In this document: positions 19,172 to 30,257 of the stretch, one piece after another | How the letters are laid out: each line of letters starts with the position of its first letter | Numbering within the stretch: position 1 is the first letter of the stretch | Origin: Leptospira fainei serovar Hurstbridge str. BUT 6 | GTDB taxonomy: Bacteria > Spirochaetota > Leptospiria > Leptospirales > Leptospiraceae | DNA: 64,000 bases | Direction: 5' to 3' | Assembly (NCBI RefSeq): GCF_000306235.2 | Contig: NZ_AKWZ02000009.1 | Span: 1 to 64,000, forward strand | Translations under genes and position numbers: made by a program | Notes under the pieces: generated by a model | What the model saw: only the letters and a program-made list of their open reading frames with translations | The model's database searches: none | Told to the model about the DNA's origin: nothing

Positions 19172-20622
19172 AACCTTAATCCCGCGCTTGCGTACCATCG
19201 AAAATATTCACGCATCGCGATCGGTCTTCTAATCTCGTCCAATATGTAGGATTCGTCTTGGCCGGGTTTAACCCAGGCGTAAGCAGCCCCTAACAAAAAG
19301 TATCCGAGCTCCCCTTTCCACCCTCCGGCCGCGATCAACTCAAGACCGCGACCTATATAAGAAATTCCGATCCCGGTAGCCAAGGTCGCACTCCAACCCC
19401 CATCCAATTCCTTTCGAATCCCGGTCTGATAATATTGCATTCCGGAATTTTCATAAACCGGCGACCGAAGCGAATCGATTCCGTAAAAAGGAGAGTCTTG
19501 CTTAGCTTGAAAGTCCCGTAATAGTAAAATCGAGATCGGGGCCAAAAAGCCCCTTGGGTCTCCTTTAATTCCGGCAAACCCATTGGAATTATGGTCCGTT
19601 CTGAACGTACGGTCTTTTGTCGAATACAATGCTCTAGCAAAAACGGAATAGGATTCCAACTCAAGGGTTCCCGAAAGAGTTGCCAACCAAGCGTTCGTCG
19701 CCTGGCGAGTATTATAAGAATTAAAAATGTCCGCCCCGTTTTCTCGCCTTCCTTCCAAGTGAAAGGCCGAGCCGTCGAATTTAATTCCTCCAAATTTCAA
19801 AAAATCCCATTCGATTCCGGAATATCGAAAAAATCCGTAAGCGCGAAACGGTTCTGCCGTTTGAAAGTAACTCGCTCTAACCGGTTCCTGCCGAGGTTCC
19901 GAATATTGGTAATAGAAAAATCGTAAAGATTTCAAGATACGATCCGGCTCCCATAAAAAATCTCCGCCTTTTACCTGAAGGGGAGACTGAGTCGTATCTT
20001 TCGGTAAATAAGAAAACTGCGATTGAAATTCTAACCCGGTAAAGCTTCCGCGTATTTTCCAGGAAAGGACAGACCAACCGAATTCCGCATAATTGGCAAT
20101 ACTCGCAAAAAGAAAGCCCGCACTATCCAATCGCTGGAACCCTCGTCCACCTTCCGCCCGAAAGGCGATTCCTCCGAGTCGAAGGGAAAGAGATCCGATC
20201 GCCTCTCCATCTGTTAGGCGATATACTTTGGTTTGTGAATCTTCCTTTACCATGTAAGTAAGATAAGGAGATACGAGAAACTGACTTTCCCAGGTCGTCG
20301 ATTTACCGATCCACCCGAATTCCGGACTTAGCGAACCTTTTACTGATGTCTTTCCGGCAGCGTCCGACTGAACTCCTCCCTTTTGAGAAAACCCCCTACC
20401 GGATAAATACAAGGAGGTATAAAAACCTGACTCGGTCCTATATTTAGGAAGATCTTCCTGAGTTTGCGCCGAGCGCCCTACGGAACGAACTCGAATATTT
20501 CCATCCGACAATAAGGATGCATCGTCCAGTCGATATTTCGGATAGGAATCCGCTCTCGTATTGGTCCATGAAATTACGAGCAAACTACAAGATAAAAATT
20601 GAATATACTTTAGAGTGTTCAC
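19168..20622 (-). CDS. Predicted outer-membrane beta-barrel protein
   Basis: I do not recognise a named family for this 484-residue protein. It has an N-terminal signal (FLSCSLLVISWTNTRA), many alternating hydrophobic/polar segments with aromatic girdles (for example TYMVKEDSQTKVYRL and GELGYFLLGAAYAWV), no long hydrophobic helix, and ends in the phenylalanine of AGLRF, the classical last-strand signal for barrel insertion. GTG 20622 overlaps the stop of the flippase gene by 4 bases. Being downstream of a flippase and a PAP2 phosphatase, it may belong to a surface-glycan or lipid export operon. Confidence 0.75.
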   Translation of the reverse strand: MNTLKYIQFLSCSLLVISWTNTRADSYPKYRLDDASLLSDGNIRVRSVGRSAQTQEDLPKYRTESGFYTSLYLSGRGFSQKGGVQSDAAGKTSVKGSLSPEFGWIGKSTTWESQFLVSPYLTYMVKEDSQTKVYRLTDGEAIGSLSLRLGGIAFRAEGGRGFQRLDSAGFLFASIANYAEFGWSVLSWKIRGSFTGLEFQSQFSYLPKDTTQSPLQVKGGDFLWEPDRILKSLRFFYYQYSEPRQEPVRASYFQTAEPFRAYGFFRYSGIEWDFLKFGGIKFDGSAFHLEGRRENGADIFNSYNTRQATNAWLATLSGTLELESYSVFARALYSTKDRTFRTDHNSNGFAGIKGDPRGFLAPISILLLRDFQAKQDSPFYGIDSLRSPVYENSGMQYYQTGIRKELDGGWSATLATGIGISYIGRGLELIAAGGWKGELGYFLLGAAYAWVKPGQDESYILDEIRRPIAMREYFRWYASAGLRF

Positions 20623-21914
20623 TTACTCGAAGGCCGGTAATAGGCCAAAAAATATCCGCTTAAAAGAAGCCAGGAGGGAATCTGCCCCAAAAAGAACGCG
20701 CTGGCAGCTCCCATAGGTCCGTATTCAGGAATTAATAAATTATCCAATATTAAACCGGAAACCAATCTAACTAGAGCGAGAAGAGCCAACATTCTCGGTT
20801 GTCCCAAAGCGAAAAGTGCCATTCCCAGCGGTGAAAAGACCAATTGTAAAAGATAATTCGGATACAATAGCTGAAAGACGGGGACCGACTCCGGATACTT
20901 TCCTGAAAATAATGCCGCGAATACCCAATCCGAAAGCAAGACCCAAGGTCCGAGAAGCAAAGCCAATCCGCTTGCCATTAGAATCGATTTGCCGAGAAAT
21001 TTTGCGAACTCACCGTTTTCGGTCAACCTGGAAAGTTTCGGATAAATCATCGAGTTAAGAACCGAAAAAAGAATCACAAATCCACTGAAAGGTTGCAAAG
21101 CGGTTCCGTAAGATGCGACGGCTTCGTTGGAATGATACCGATTCAGAAAGAACAGTTCCATCCTGTCCGACACGATCGCAAACAAGGACGCCAAAAAAGC
21201 GTATCTGTTAAAGGAGGCCAGCTCGCCTGTCTGAATCCGTATCTCCTCTTTCTCACCAACCCAGTTTAGCTTTTCTCTGGGAAATAGAAAAAAGAAGAGT
21301 ATGATAGTCAGGGCAGGCGCAGCGGTGAAAATTCCAAGTATATCTAGATTATTTAATGCTCGATCCGTAAACTGATCGGCAAAATACAATATCGTTAATC
21401 TAAAAAGATTCGGGAGCGGATACCAGAGAGAGAGAGACTGATACTGTCCGAAAGACACGAAAATACTTTCGAAATACGTATTAAACGAAAGGACAAAACT
21501 TCCGAATACGAGCAAAAAAACCACTAATGCGTTTTCATGCAATAGAATTGCCGCCGCTCCCGAGATGACGGTTAACGCGGCAAATGCGCCCCATTTAATC
21601 CACAAGGAGGAGGCTAATAATATGCCGATTCTTTTCTTATCTTCGGTTAACGGGGAAAGATATTTGACCAGTGCGGTCGGTAATCCGAACTCAGCGACAG
21701 CAAGCAAAATCGGCAAAAAGCCGGAATAGTATTGGAAAATACCGTTTTCATTTTTACTCAGTATTCGAACCGAGTAGACCATAAATACGAAATTTAAGAG
21801 GGATGCAAGGACCTTGGAACCGCCTACCGAAAAAAAGGAGCGTAAGAACCCCGAAGTGCGGAGGCGGCTAATCGCTTCCGGAAAAACTTTCAAGGTATCC
21901 GATAGTCGGGACAT
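20619..21914 (-). CDS. Polysaccharide/lipid flippase of the MOP superfamily (Wzx-like)
   Basis: This 431-residue inner-membrane protein has about 12 to 14 hydrophobic segments. Its N-terminal region (GSKVLASLLNFVFMVYSVRILSK split over the first two helices) is typical of oligosaccharide flippases that move lipid-linked sugars across the inner membrane. No soluble domain is present. The start ATG 21914 lies 3 bases after the PAP2-phosphatase stop codon, and its own stop overlaps the barrel gene. The substrate is not visible in sequence. Confidence 0.85.
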   Translation of the reverse strand: MSRLSDTLKVFPEAISRLRTSGFLRSFFSVGGSKVLASLLNFVFMVYSVRILSKNENGIFQYYSGFLPILLAVAEFGLPTALVKYLSPLTEDKKRIGILLASSLWIKWGAFAALTVISGAAAILLHENALVVFLLVFGSFVLSFNTYFESIFVSFGQYQSLSLWYPLPNLFRLTILYFADQFTDRALNNLDILGIFTAAPALTIILFFFLFPREKLNWVGEKEEIRIQTGELASFNRYAFLASLFAIVSDRMELFFLNRYHSNEAVASYGTALQPFSGFVILFSVLNSMIYPKLSRLTENGEFAKFLGKSILMASGLALLLGPWVLLSDWVFAALFSGKYPESVPVFQLLYPNYLLQLVFSPLGMALFALGQPRMLALLALVRLVSGLILDNLLIPEYGPMGAASAFFLGQIPSWLLLSGYFLAYYRPSSK

Positions 21915-21917
21915 TCG

Positions 21918-22892
21918 TTAAAGTAAGTAAATTCCTCCTTTGATCCTCTTTAAAAGAAAGGGAGAAACGTGGCTAATATAGTAGCATACGATCCCATACC
22001 TTACGTATCTGGCAACCGGATTTTCCGGCAAAAGAACTTTGAGGAGTTCTCCCAAGAAAATGAAAAATACTAAAATGCCGAGCAGGGTGATTCCGATTCT
22101 CACCAGAAAAGACATCCAATTATCGCCTGCATTCCAGTCTATGCCGGTAGAGCGATTAGAAACGATCCCGATTCCGAATCCTGCTAAGGCTCCCGCAGAA
22201 GAGACGACCACTTCCCATGAATGATACGATTGATCCACCCTAGATCCTTCCATTAAGAGAACGCTCGGTATCGTCATCGCGATGATTAAAATCACATAAG
22301 ATTTAAGACGGTTAGGCGGAAGTTCCTTGCCGTCCGAAAATTTTGCCTCAAGTAGGTCAGGATTCCTCTTGAACCAAAATTCCAATCCGATAAGAAGCAA
22401 AAGGCCTAATATAAAGCCGCCGATCACGTCTCCTAAAAAATGTAGGCCGGCATACATCCGAGCGATAGGCATAAGCAAAATGAATGCCGGCAAAATTCCT
22501 CGTAACCATCCGACTTTAAAATGCAAAAATAACGTGCCATACAGAACAACCGCGGTTTGAACGTGACCGGAAGGAAATCCGAAAGAAGGTTCCGAAAGAC
22601 CAAGCTCGTTGGAAAAAGGTAAACCGGTCGGTCTAGGGAATTCCAACAATGCTTTGCAAGTTCCGTTCAAAACCCCGGCCACCATCAATCCGAATGCCAT
22701 TCGAATTCCCACTTTGCGATCCACGCATAAGTAGATGAACGAGACCAAAGCCATGAAGAAAGCCGTAGACCCTAAGTGATGGAAGATTACCGAGAGCGGA
22801 CCTAAGATCGAACTTAATCCTATTTCGTGAAGTAATTCCAAAGGAGTATTACTAAAGATCGCACCGCTTAATACCGAAGTCTTCCAGTCCAT
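21918..22892 (-). CDS. PAP2-family membrane phosphatase
   Basis: This polytopic protein (about 324 residues) holds the three PAP2 phosphatase motifs: KALLEFPRPTG, FGFPSGHVQTA and ARMYAGLHFLGDVIGG, giving the Arg, both catalytic His and the final Asp. Such enzymes dephosphorylate lipid phosphates, for example undecaprenyl or phosphatidic acid derivatives, at the outer face of the inner membrane. ATG 22892 is used; the frame is open to TTG 22937 with a GAGAGGA site, so the longer form is possible. It heads a three-gene run with the flippase and the barrel. Confidence 0.9.
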   Translation of the reverse strand: MDWKTSVLSGAIFSNTPLELLHEIGLSSILGPLSVIFHHLGSTAFFMALVSFIYLCVDRKVGIRMAFGLMVAGVLNGTCKALLEFPRPTGLPFSNELGLSEPSFGFPSGHVQTAVVLYGTLFLHFKVGWLRGILPAFILLMPIARMYAGLHFLGDVIGGFILGLLLLIGLEFWFKRNPDLLEAKFSDGKELPPNRLKSYVILIIAMTIPSVLLMEGSRVDQSYHSWEVVVSSAGALAGFGIGIVSNRSTGIDWNAGDNWMSFLVRIGITLLGILVFFIFLGELLKVLLPENPVARYVRYGIVCYYISHVSPFLLKRIKGGIYLL

Positions 22893-23168
22893 GCGACCAG
22901 CATAAGAAACCTCTCGCTCCCAGCAAAGGTTTTTCAATCGCGAGATTTCCTCTCATCGAATTGATTCCGAACGAATGGTAGATTAACCGCTGAAACGTCG
23001 CATAATTGCCCGAACAAAAGGAAAATCTAAGTTGATGTAATGTACGCATGGGAGTAGCATGAATCAAAGTAAGATCGCAAAGTGAACAGTCGTTAACTTC
23101 GCTTTACGATCTTCTCTAAGATTGTTTACAACATTCCAAAGTTTGAATTAAGCATAGACAGGATTTTC

Positions 23169-23996
23169 ATGGACGAAGCCGCGCCGCAATTAGGAGAATT
23201 AGAGAGTTTATTTCTTATTCCGAGGGAATACGCCAGACTTTTTTTAAAAGGTTTTCTTCACTTGATCTACGACGTAGAAGTACAAGGAGTTGAAAATATC
23301 CCCGCGACCGGCGGAGGAGTGATTGTTTCGAATCATACGGATAATCTTGATGTGATCGTCCAAGGAACTTCGGTTACAAGGAAGATCATTTACCTGGGAA
23401 AATACGAACTCTTTCATCCTCAAGAATCCATGATAGAACTGCTAAAGAACCCGGCGTTCGATAATTTTCCTCTAAGCCTAATAAAAACCGGACTTCATGC
23501 GACATTGAATACGATCGGCGGTTACCAGGGAAAAACGTTGATAAATTGGGGTGGAGTTCCTATTTTAAGAGCGCATAATATAACCGATTCTAAATCCGCC
23601 GCAAAATATTATGAAGATCTCGAAAAGTATATGGTGGATATTATTTCAAAAGGAGAATTGGTATCCGTTTATCCCGAGGGCACGAGGTCCGAAGACGGGA
23701 AACTCGGTAAATTCAAGGCCTTAGCCGCAAAAATCGCGATCCAGGCGGGTGTGCCGATCATCCCTTCCGGAATTCAAGGAGCATGGAGAATGACCAAATT
23801 GGATTCGTTTTTAAGCGGCAAGGTATTTAAAACGAAGATAGTTTATAAAATTGGAAAGCCGATATTTCCGTCCGAATTCCCAAAGGAACCTTTAAAACGA
23901 GCCGCAAAATTATTAACCGAAGAACTCGAACGTCGAGTGGCCGATTTATCCGGCAGTCGTTGTAGCAACGACGAATCGACCGAAGAGCATTCGTAG
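23169..23996 (+). CDS. 1-acyl-sn-glycerol-3-phosphate acyltransferase (PlsC-like)
   Basis: This 275-residue protein carries the glycerolipid acyltransferase motifs NHTDNLDV (HX4D, residues 55-62) and [17 protein letters not shown] (about 170-186), followed by [13 protein letters not shown]. It probably adds the second fatty acyl chain to lysophosphatidic acid at the inner membrane. The start ATG 23169 fits the family. The icmF gene follows 12 bases downstream, so the two are probably co-transcribed even though no direct biochemical link is obvious. Confidence 0.9.
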   Translation: MDEAAPQLGELESLFLIPREYARLFLKGFLHLIYDVEVQGVENIPATGGGVIVSNHTDNLDVIVQGTSVTRKIIYLGKYELFHPQESMIELLKNPAFDNFPLSLIKTGLHATLNTIGGYQGKTLINWGGVPILRAHNITDSKSAAKYYEDLEKYMVDIISKGELVSVYPEGTRSEDGKLGKFKALAAKIAIQAGVPIIPSGIQGAWRMTKLDSFLSGKVFKTKIVYKIGKPIFPSEFPKEPLKRAAKLLTEELERRVADLSGSRCSNDESTEEHS

Positions 23997-24008
23997 GAGA
24001 ATTTTGAA

Positions 24009-27000
24009 ATGGAAGCGCAAGCATACCAACCTAAACATAAGCTAAAGTTCGTAACTGCGGCGTCTCTCTTTGACGGACACGATGCTTCCATCAACATCAT
24101 GAGACGAATACTACAATCTTCCGGTGTGGAAGTCGTTCACTTAGGGCATAATAGATCCGTTCAAGACATTGTGGAGTGCGCTATCCAAGAAGACGTGCAA
24201 GGAATCGCCGTTACAAGTTACCAAGGCGGCCATGTCGAATATTTCAAATACATGATCGATTTATTAAAAGAAAAAGGATCTAGTCATATCAAAGTGTTCG
24301 GGGGAGGAGGAGGCACGATTCTTCCTCAGGAAATCCAAGAGTTGGAAGCGTACGGAGTCTCCAAAATTTATTCCCCCGACGACGGCAGAGCCTTGGGACT
24401 TCAGGGAATGATCAACGATCTACTCGCAAAATCCGATTTTATCCCTCCTCTGACATTTAACGGAGATCTTCATTCGGCCTTAAGATCTCGAAACCCGATC
24501 GCGATCGCACAATCCATTTCATTGGTCGAAAGTAGCACGAGCAAAAATAATGCGGATCTTTCCGTCGGAGGAAAGTTGGATTTCCCTCCCCCATCTCGCC
24601 CAATTCCGGTCGTTGGAATCACCGGAACCGGCGGGGCCGGAAAATCTTCGCTCACGGATGAACTCGTCCGTAGGTTTATACAGGATTTTCCAAAGAAGAC
24701 CATTGCGATCGTTTCGGTTGACCCTTCCAAAAGAAAGACCGGCGGGGCCTTGCTAGGAGATAGAATTCGTATGAACTCCATCTCGCATCCGAACGTATAT
24801 ATGCGCTCTTTCGCCACCCGGGAAGCGAATATCGCTTTAAATAAGAACGTGAAAAAGAGTCTAGAAATTCTAAAGAGTTCCGAATTCGATTTAATCATAG
24901 TAGAAACCGCCGGAATCGGCCAAAGCGATTCGGAAATCACCGAAGTTGCCGATATCAGTTTATACGTGATGACTCCCGAATTCGGAGCAGCGACCCAACT
25001 TGAAAAAATAGACATGATCGACTATGCCGATCTCATCTCCGTAAATAAATGCGATAAACGCGGAGCGCAGGACGCAATTAGAGACGTACAAAAACAATTC
25101 CAACGTTCTCGAAAGCTCTTTGAAAAATCTCCCGATGAAATGCCTGTATATGGAACGATCGCATCTCAATTCAATGATCCCGGCACGAATAATTTGTATG
25201 CGGCATTGATCGGCGTATTGAACTCGAAATTCAATCTGGGCTGGAAATCGACTTTCTCCATCACGAAGGAAGCCAGCCAAAAAATCCATATTATCCCTCC
25301 CGAAAGACATCGTTATCTTTCCGAAATCGCGGAAGAATGCGAGAAGTACGATTCCTTTGCGGAAAAAGAAGCCGCGTTAGCCGAAGTCTTATATAGAATT
25401 CAGGGAGCGATCGAGGTTCTTCGAGAAAGAGGTAAGGATACGGCCGATCTCGAGAAAGAATTTCATGAAAAGGAAGCTCAGCTTCGTCCCGAAACAATGG
25501 ACCTATTGCGTAATTGGGAGAAAAAGATCGGCAAATACTCCGGTGATTTCTTTACGTATTCGGTTCGAGACAAGGAAATTAAAGTTCCAAACTTTACGAA
25601 ATCATTAAGTAATATCGAAATTCCGAAGGTCGCAGTTCCGAAGTTTAGAAATTGGGGGGAGATAGTCCGCTGGTCCTATAAGGAGAATTTTCCGGGCGAA
25701 TTCCCGTTTGCGGCCGGAGTTTTTCCGTTTAAACGAACAGGGGAAGATCCTACAAGAATGTTCGCGGGAGAAGGCGGCCCGGAACGCACAAATGCGAGAT
25801 TCCATTATGTTAGCCTTGGAATGCCCGCTCAAAGATTAAGCACGGCCTTTGACTCCGTAACTTTGTACGGAGAAGATCCGGGAGAGAGGCCCGATATTTA
25901 CGGAAAAATCGGGAACTCAGGCGTTAGCATTGCAACGTTAGACGACGCAAAGAAACTCTATTCCGGATTCGATTTATGCAAACCGAGTACCTCCGTTTCC
26001 ATGACGATCAACGGCCCGGCTCCCATGCTATTATCTTTTTTTCTAAATGCGGCTATCGATCAATCTTGCGAAAAATACATTCGATCGGAAGGGAAAACGG
26101 AGGAGATCCGGGAGAAAATCCAGGCAATTTACCGAACGAAAGGAGTTCCGACACCGATTTATAAAGGCGAGATTCCCAAGGGAAACGACGGACTCGGTCT
26201 CCTGCTATTGGGAGTAACGGGAGATCAGGTTTTAAACAAAGAAGTTTACGAAAAGCTGAAAGCCGAAACGTTAACTACAGTACGAGGTACGGTCCAAGCG
26301 GATATTCTGAAGGAAGACCAAGCACAAAATACCTGTATTTTCTCCACGGAATTCGCCTTAAAGCTAATGGGAGATATTCAAGAAAATTTCATTCGCAATA
26401 AGGTGCGCAATTTTTATTCAGTCTCCATATCGGGATACCATATCGCCGAGGCGGGCGCGAATCCGATCACGCAGGTCGCATTCACGCTGTCGAACGGATT
26501 TACGTATGTTGAATATTATCTTTCTAGAGGAATGAAGATAGACGACTTCGCCCCGAATCTTTCCTTCTTTTTTTCCAACGGGATAGACGCCGAATATGCG
26601 GTAATCGGTCGGGTCGCCAGAAAAATTTGGGCAAAGAGTATGAAGAATAAGTACGGAGCCGGGGAAAGATCTCAAATGTTGAAATACCATATTCAAACCT
26701 CCGGACGTTCCTTGCACGCACAGGAAATAGCGTTTAACGATATTCGAACGACTCTTCAGGCATTGTACGCGATTTATGATAATTGCAATAGTCTTCATAC
26801 CAACGCGTATGACGAGGCGATAACCACTCCCACGGAAGACTCCGTTAGAAGGGCGATGGCGATTCAACTGATCATCAATCGGGAATTGGGCTTAGCCAAG
26901 AATGAGAACCCGCTGCAGGGCTCCTTCATAATCGAAGACTTATCCGATCTAGTGGAGCAGGCGATACTGACCGAATTCCGTAGAATTTCGGAACGAGGCG

Positions 27001-27383
27001 GCGTATTAGGTGCTATGGAAAGAATGTATCAAAGGAATAAAATTCAGGAAGAATCGCTACATTACGAACATCTAAAACATACCGGAGAAATTCCGGTAAT
27101 CGGCGTAAATACCTTTTTGGGCAAAGACGGCTCGCCTACGATCCTCCCCGATGAAATCATTCGCTCTACGGACGATGAAAAGAAGGCGCAAATCGCTCAG
27201 CTGCGAAAATTCCAGGAAAGAAATCGGGAAGAAGCTCCGATTGCATTACAAAAACTGCAAGAGGCATGCATCGAAGATAGAAACGGTTTTGATCAGTTGA
27301 TGGAAGCTTCTAAAGTTTGTTCTCTCGGACAGATGACCCAGGCCCTTTATGAAGTAGGCGGACAATATCGGCGAAATATGTAA
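24009..27383 (+). CDS. icmF: Fused isobutyryl-CoA mutase IcmF (B12 domain, G-chaperone, mutase)
   Basis: This 1124-residue protein has the full IcmF layout. Residues 12-145 are a cobalamin-binding domain with the axial histidine in FDGHDASIN (His24). Residues 195-400 are a MeaB-like GTPase chaperone with the P-loop [12 protein letters not shown]. Residues 560-1100 are the radical mutase core with [20 protein letters not shown] and [15 protein letters not shown]. The FPFK sequence, where methylmalonyl-CoA mutases have a Tyr-containing YPTM-like motif, favours isobutyryl/butyryl- or isovaleryl-CoA as substrate. It interconverts linear and branched acyl-CoAs in the cytoplasm. Start ATG 24009 follows a GGAG site. 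Confidence 0.94.
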   Translation: MEAQAYQPKHKLKFVTAASLFDGHDASINIMRRILQSSGVEVVHLGHNRSVQDIVECAIQEDVQGIAVTSYQGGHVEYFKYMIDLLKEKGSSHIKVFGGGGGTILPQEIQELEAYGVSKIYSPDDGRALGLQGMINDLLAKSDFIPPLTFNGDLHSALRSRNPIAIAQSISLVESSTSKNNADLSVGGKLDFPPPSRPIPVVGITGTGGAGKSSLTDELVRRFIQDFPKKTIAIVSVDPSKRKTGGALLGDRIRMNSISHPNVYMRSFATREANIALNKNVKKSLEILKSSEFDLIIVETAGIGQSDSEITEVADISLYVMTPEFGAATQLEKIDMIDYADLISVNKCDKRGAQDAIRDVQKQFQRSRKLFEKSPDEMPVYGTIASQFNDPGTNNLYAALIGVLNSKFNLGWKSTFSITKEASQKIHIIPPERHRYLSEIAEECEKYDSFAEKEAALAEVLYRIQGAIEVLRERGKDTADLEKEFHEKEAQLRPETMDLLRNWEKKIGKYSGDFFTYSVRDKEIKVPNFTKSLSNIEIPKVAVPKFRNWGEIVRWSYKENFPGEFPFAAGVFPFKRTGEDPTRMFAGEGGPERTNARFHYVSLGMPAQRLSTAFDSVTLYGEDPGERPDIYGKIGNSGVSIATLDDAKKLYSGFDLCKPSTSVSMTINGPAPMLLSFFLNAAIDQSCEKYIRSEGKTEEIREKIQAIYRTKGVPTPIYKGEIPKGNDGLGLLLLGVTGDQVLNKEVYEKLKAETLTTVRGTVQADILKEDQAQNTCIFSTEFALKLMGDIQENFIRNKVRNFYSVSISGYHIAEAGANPITQVAFTLSNGFTYVEYYLSRGMKIDDFAPNLSFFFSNGIDAEYAVIGRVARKIWAKSMKNKYGAGERSQMLKYHIQTSGRSLHAQEIAFNDIRTTLQALYAIYDNCNSLHTNAYDEAITTPTEDSVRRAMAIQLIINRELGLAKNENPLQGSFIIEDLSDLVEQAILTEFRRISERGGVLGAMERMYQRNKIQEESLHYEHLKHTGEIPVIGVNTFLGKDGSPTILPDEIIRSTDDEKKAQIAQLRKFQERNREEAPIALQKLQEACIEDRNGFDQLMEASKVCSLGQMTQALYEVGGQYRRNM

Positions 27384-27582
27384 ATTCCGCGCCGAACCGT
27401 AAATAATCGAATCTTTCCTCTAAGATCGCAGGATTGCCAAAAAACAATCGATTCACTCACGAAAATGAATTGATTCTCTGGCTAATTCGGATAATTTTTT
27501 GACAAAGTTTTGGATTCTGAATTCCGATTTTGCCTGCAACTGACTGATCGGAATAGGATATATTTTTCGGAGAATTCTTGTG

Positions 27583-28098
27583 ATGTCATTTAAACGATTT
27601 ATTTCGCTTATTACGATTCTGCTGATATTTCTCATTTCTATAGATTGCAATAATATCGGCTACGCCGGTCCGGGGGGAGTCAGAGGGTCGGATGCAAAAT
27701 TAAAGATTAAGGAAGCGGTGAGCGACGAGAACGATCTTTTCGTTGCGCAGGTCTACCCTCTCCTGCTCAATCCTCCGAGTTGCACCAATTACGGAGGAGC
27801 CAGAGCCACCCGATTAAGCGGGTTTGACGCTCTTGCACTCAAGGATTTCTTCGCTAAAGCGAGAAATTTTACGATCCAAGACACCAAAGTTTATACGCAG
27901 AGTTCCTTAGACAAATGTACGTCGACGATTCGAAATATCGGAGTAACGTTTGATATACAGTATGCTCAGGCAGTACAACTTTATGCTACTTGCAATTCAG
28001 CTCCGCAGCCGATCGATCTTGGCTCTTACATTATCTATAAATCCTGCGAGTTAGAGGACGCGGGAATCATTCAATGGAATAAAACGAAAATCCCGTAA
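27583..28098 (+). CDS. Small putative lipoprotein, unknown function
   Basis: This 171-residue protein begins with a lipoprotein signal peptide (TILLIFLISIDC, lipobox LISIDC near residue 22). The mature part is small and has four further cysteines (SCTNYGG, DKCTSTI, ATCNS, SCELED) that could pair in the periplasm. It looks like one of the small Leptospira lipoprotein families, but I cannot assign one with certainty. ATG 27583 sits 9 bases after a GGAGA site, better than GTG 27580. It ends 46 bases before the convergent O-antigen ligase gene. Confidence 0.72.
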   Translation: MSFKRFISLITILLIFLISIDCNNIGYAGPGGVRGSDAKLKIKEAVSDENDLFVAQVYPLLLNPPSCTNYGGARATRLSGFDALALKDFFAKARNFTIQDTKVYTQSSLDKCTSTIRNIGVTFDIQYAQAVQLYATCNSAPQPIDLGSYIIYKSCELEDAGIIQWNKTKIP

Positions 28099-28144
28099 AC
28101 GGCGATATCGAATTTTAACATAAACCCGATCGGGGTGGGAAGCA

Positions 28145-30124
28145 CTATGGAGTCGTGGAAAATTTAAGACAGATTTTTCTAGGCTCCGGATCTTCCACCC
28201 GTTCGGACAAAAGCCTTTGAAAGAAATTTCTCCGCTCACCCGTTCTCTTCTCGTCGCCGGTGTCGGCTTCGCAGACCCAATTCAATTCTCCCGGAAAAAT
28301 CGGAAACTCCACTTTCATCTTAGGCTCGATATGAATAACCCGTGCTTCGGAATCATTATTAGAGAATTTTAAAATTCTTTTTTGATTCGCAGACTCTTGC
28401 AAAAAAGGAAAATCGGCTTCCAAAAGAATTTTTCCGGACGCGGAAATTTCCATCCATCCTTTGCCTTCCAATAGATACGATTCCCCGATTCGATCGGGCG
28501 GAAAAAATGTCCCGTATCGGGAGGTTTTTTTACCTGCAAAGAAGACAGCCGCAACTAACAACCCGCAAAAAACATACAGAAATAATTTGAATTCGCGAAC
28601 CGTCGCTCTTCGCTTACCGATCATTGATAATAATAATATCCAAAAAGGAATTTGTATCGCTCTTAGGAAAAACCATTCTTGCAGCCAGCTATATGCGAAA
28701 ATTCCCAGAAAAGACGATATAATGACTCGATGAATAAGTCCCTTTTTACTTATTGAAAAACGAATCCCGCGATAAAAGGCGATTCCCCATAATGCGCAAA
28801 AGAAAAATAATCCGAAGATTCCTTCTCCCGACAAAACCTGTAAGAATTGGTTATGGGAAGAGTGCAATCTGGTCCCTTTATCTACCCCCTTCAAAAAATG
28901 CTCGTTACCCCAAGCATAAGACTCCATCCCACCGCCAAAAATCGGAGAATAAGAAGAAAGTAAAATACCTGCGGAGAATAACTCCTTTCGCTCTTCTCCG
29001 CCGGAAAGAAATCCGAATTCCTTCGCAAAGAGAAAAGGAAATAACAACGCTAAACAGAGCAGTAACCCAGTCGTTCGTAAGGCAAATACTCTGGAAAAAC
29101 CGGAGTCTTTTTTCAAAGACAAAACGGTCATCGATAGAAAACCGAAGACGGTAATGCCGAAAGCGATGAAGGCTCCGCGAGCTCCGATCAAAAACAAAGT
29201 ATATCCAAAACCTAATAACAGGGAGGAAATTAATAAAAACGAAATATTGTAACCGAATGCAATGAAGCGCCGTCTACGAAAGAAATTCGTTAAATACAGA
29301 GCCCCGAATGGAAGGCACGCAATTAAATACATCGCGTACCAACTTCTATTCCAAAAAAGGGATTGAATGCTGCGACTGCCCGATAAATGGAAAGAAAGTA
29401 CAGAATGAGGAATGTTTCGATCAACGTATCCTCCCAGCCAAATATGATATAAATCCAACCAGTTGGATACTGTAGGAAAAATAAATTCCAAATACCCGAT
29501 AATGAGAGTCACACTAAAGCCGGTCAATAGTCCGCCAAATAAAACGGTCGGAATTCTGAAATCTCCTTTCTCCCGCTTGAAGGCCCCCGCTAGTACGAAC
29601 AAGAGGTAAATGGAAATCGTTACGAGTATCATTTTTAAGGGATACATAGGTTCCAATTCGCCAGAACGAAAAAAGAAAAACGGATTGATTCGATAGTGTT
29701 CCAAGTCCGTTAGAATGTCCGGCTGGAAAAGTAGTCCAAGGAGGCCGGCAAAAACGAAACCGACTGATAACATTCCTCCGATACTTTTAAAAAAAATAAG
29801 AATGCGAGCATCCGCTCGCTTCACGGTCGAATAAGCCCCACAAAGCCAAGTAAGCAACAGAAAATCCATGATTTCCATGAAGCGTCCGCCCGGATGATTT
29901 CCAAACAAAGGAAGAACGGCAAACAGCAGGAACAAACCGAACTTAGGTTTTAAAAAACAGATTCCAATCCAAAGAAGCGCGCAACCGACGATTGGGAAAC
30001 GAAACGAAAGCGGATAATAGAGAAGAAACGAAAATAAAAACGAAACCGTAACAATGCAAACGATCCATGGGATAAGGACTCTCTTACGAGCAAGCGTAAG
30101 TTCGGTTTTTTTATGAATTGGCAT
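28145..30124 (-). CDS. O-antigen ligase / Wzy-type polymerase family membrane protein
   Basis: This 659-residue protein has about 12 membrane helices, then a C-terminal soluble tail of about 120 residues. Features of the Wzy_C/WaaL family are GARGAFIAFGITV and the large periplasmic loop with THLHSSHNQFLQ-like sequence (LHSSHNQFLQVLSGEG near residue 415), whose His is catalytic in ligases. It likely joins or polymerises surface glycans at the periplasmic face of the inner membrane. Ligase and polymerase cannot be separated from sequence. The gene stands alone, divergent from the STAS-like gene at 30258. Confidence 0.85.
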   Translation of the reverse strand: MPIHKKTELTLARKRVLIPWIVCIVTVSFLFSFLLYYPLSFRFPIVGCALLWIGICFLKPKFGLFLLFAVLPLFGNHPGGRFMEIMDFLLLTWLCGAYSTVKRADARILIFFKSIGGMLSVGFVFAGLLGLLFQPDILTDLEHYRINPFFFFRSGELEPMYPLKMILVTISIYLLFVLAGAFKREKGDFRIPTVLFGGLLTGFSVTLIIGYLEFIFPTVSNWLDLYHIWLGGYVDRNIPHSVLSFHLSGSRSIQSLFWNRSWYAMYLIACLPFGALYLTNFFRRRRFIAFGYNISFLLISSLLLGFGYTLFLIGARGAFIAFGITVFGFLSMTVLSLKKDSGFSRVFALRTTGLLLCLALLFPFLFAKEFGFLSGGEERKELFSAGILLSSYSPIFGGGMESYAWGNEHFLKGVDKGTRLHSSHNQFLQVLSGEGIFGLFFFCALWGIAFYRGIRFSISKKGLIHRVIISSFLGIFAYSWLQEWFFLRAIQIPFWILLLSMIGKRRATVREFKLFLYVFCGLLVAAVFFAGKKTSRYGTFFPPDRIGESYLLEGKGWMEISASGKILLEADFPFLQESANQKRILKFSNNDSEARVIHIEPKMKVEFPIFPGELNWVCEADTGDEKRTGERRNFFQRLLSERVEDPEPRKICLKFSTTP

Positions 30125-30257
30125 TCGTATGGAAACTTTTTCTAAAAGTCTTGCGTGTCCTATCTACTGACATTCCTTTTTTACGGCTCTCTTCGAAAAA
30201 GGCTTTCGTTTTTTAGTTTCCCGAATAGCCTTATACGGGAAATTTTGGTTAAAATTT

